Below the pieces are notes generated by a model. That model saw only the letters and a list, made by a program, of their open reading frames with translations, was not told the DNA's origin and ran no database searches. A DNA stretch of 64,000 nt from JBBDMW01 sp040878005 (GTDB lineage Bacteria > Chloroflexota > Dehalococcoidia > Lucifugimonadales > Lucifugimonadaceae): contig JBBDMW010000038.1 in NCBI GenBank assembly GCA_040878005.1, forward strand, positions 21,018 through 85,017, given 5' to 3'. This document shows, in pieces, positions 63,222 through 64,000 of the stretch. The number at the start of each line of letters is the position of its first letter. Within the stretch, counting starts at the first letter, position 1. Made by a program: the position numbers and the translations under genes.

Positions 63222-64000
63222 TTACCGCTCAAGCCGTTTTAGCACCACTATCGAATGACTTTCCACCTGTAGCTCTGCCTTGTTTTCCAGGCTCTCCTCA
63301 TCATCCAGGAACCTGCGTTCACTGGTATCCACAACCCTGGTCCACAGGCTGCCCCACTTGTCAGTCGGCAGGTTGAACGTGATCGGCTCGTAGTGGGCGT
63401 TAAACATTACGTAAAAGCTGTCGTCTATCACAGCCGCCCCGCGTGAGCTGTCGCTCCCCAGCGTGTCGCCGTTGAGGAACACTCCCAGTGATTTGGCGTA
63501 ATCCTCGCCCCAGTGGTCCTCTGACATTTGCTCGCCACCATGCGTAAACCAGGCTATATCACCTATCTCCTCACCATGAATCGGGCGGCCGCTGTACCAG
63601 TGGCGTCTCCTGAACACGGGATGTTCCCAGCGCAGCTTGATCAATCGGCATGTGAAGTCCAGCAGATCCTCATCTGCTGACTCCCAATCGAACCAGGAGA
63701 TCTCGTTGTCCTGGCAGTATGCATTGTTGTTGCCCCCCTGCGTGCGGCCCACCTCATCGCCGCCAAGCAGCATGGGCACGCCCTGCGACAGCATCAGCGT
63801 CGTCAGGAAGTTGCGCTTTTGCCGTTCCCTCAGAGCGTTGACCTCGGGGTCTTCGGTCGGTCCCTCCGCGCCACAGTTCCATGAGTGGTTGTGGCTCTCG
63901 CCATCATCGTTGCCTTCGCCGTTCGCCTCGTTGTGCTTCTCGTTGTACGAAACCAGGTCATTGAGCGTGAAGCCGTCGTGGGCCGTTACAAAGTTGATGC
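63222..64000 (-). CDS. glgX: Glycogen debranching enzyme GlgX/TreX, 5' part outside the window
   Basis: The frame runs off the right edge; about 259 C-terminal residues are present. The part nearest the edge contains FVTAHDGFTLNDLVSYN, the GH13 region-IV motif (with HD), followed by KHNEANGEGNDDGE, SWNCGAEG, MLSQGVPMLLGGDEVGRTQ and AYCQDNEISWFDW, all standard for isoamylase-type GlgX/TreX. The last 100 residues are the C-terminal beta domain. It hydrolyses alpha-1,6 branches of glycogen or maltodextrin. The N-terminal CBM48 and the catalytic Asp/Glu are outside the window. Confidence 0.92.
   Translation of the reverse strand, partial: INFVTAHDGFTLNDLVSYNEKHNEANGEGNDDGESHNHSWNCGAEGPTEDPEVNALRERQKRNFLTTLMLSQGVPMLLGGDEVGRTQGGNNNAYCQDNEISWFDWESADEDLLDFTCRLIKLRWEHPVFRRRHWYSGRPIHGEEIGDIAWFTHGGEQMSEDHWGEDYAKSLGVFLNGDTLGSDSSRGAAVIDDSFYVMFNAHYEPITFNLPTDKWGSLWTRVVDTSERRFLDDEESLENKAELQVESHSIVVLKRLER

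Overview
This is a roughly 60% G+C bacterial chromosome segment, most likely from an uncultured Chloroflexota bacterium of the Dehalococcoidia/SAR202 type. That placement is an inference from gene content: many secreted lipoproteins with Thr/Pro-rich linkers, two enolase-superfamily proteins, several amidohydrolases, a DUF4012 surface-polysaccharide locus, a TPS/TPP fusion and frequent GTG/TTG starts. No rRNA, tRNA, CRISPR array, insertion sequence or prophage was found. Two runs of N show that this is a scaffold.

Bases 1-5200 are a degraded, duplicated zone. It holds two copies of one lipoprotein, two BsuPI-domain lipoproteins on opposite strands, the C-terminal stub of a 2-keto-3-deoxygluconate kinase, a reading frame broken by an in-frame TGA, and a poly-G/N10 assembly gap. 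Bases 5200-20000 are mostly housekeeping and central metabolism: small membrane proteins, E1-alpha and E1-beta of an acetoin/pyruvate-type 2-oxoacid dehydrogenase, a strongly altered HisA-like protein inside inverted repeats, gyrB, cupin and pirin proteins, a truncated enolase-superfamily protein, and then the matching E2 and an AcoX-like protein. The dehydrogenase is therefore split into two loci about 9 kb apart, and no E3 is visible.

Bases 20000-32700 hold a Fic protein with two palindromes at its promoter, two tandem secreted HExxH metalloproteases, an overlapping catabolic run (amidohydrolase, xylose-isomerase-like barrel, HAD phosphatase, LOG-family protein, haloacid dehalogenase), two secreted proteins, and a DUF883/holin/DUF3618 membrane-stress cassette with a dyad upstream. 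Bases 33000-43800 hold a mandelate-racemase-family dehydratase, a very large acidic membrane-anchored protein, fused OtsA-OtsB for trehalose, a YjhG/YagF-type sugar-acid dehydratase and a KhtT/KhtU-like cation antiporter pair.

Bases 44200-52800 are a surface-polysaccharide locus: initiating sugar transferase, DUF4012 protein, lipoprotein, lipid-anchored glycoside-hydrolase-like protein and O-antigen ligase-like polymerase. Bases 53700-59600 encode a very large sensor kinase (five PAS, four GAF) with unusual ATP-binding boxes, followed by a winged-helix protein that has no receiver domain. The window ends with a minus-strand group (amidohydrolase, cupin, metallo-beta-lactamase fold, F420/FMN oxidoreductase) and the 3' part of a glycogen-debranching enzyme.

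The most unusual items are the HisA-like protein that has lost most catalytic and phosphate-binding motifs, the Fic gene with its 38-bp perfect palindrome, and the sensor kinase paired with a receiver-less regulator.
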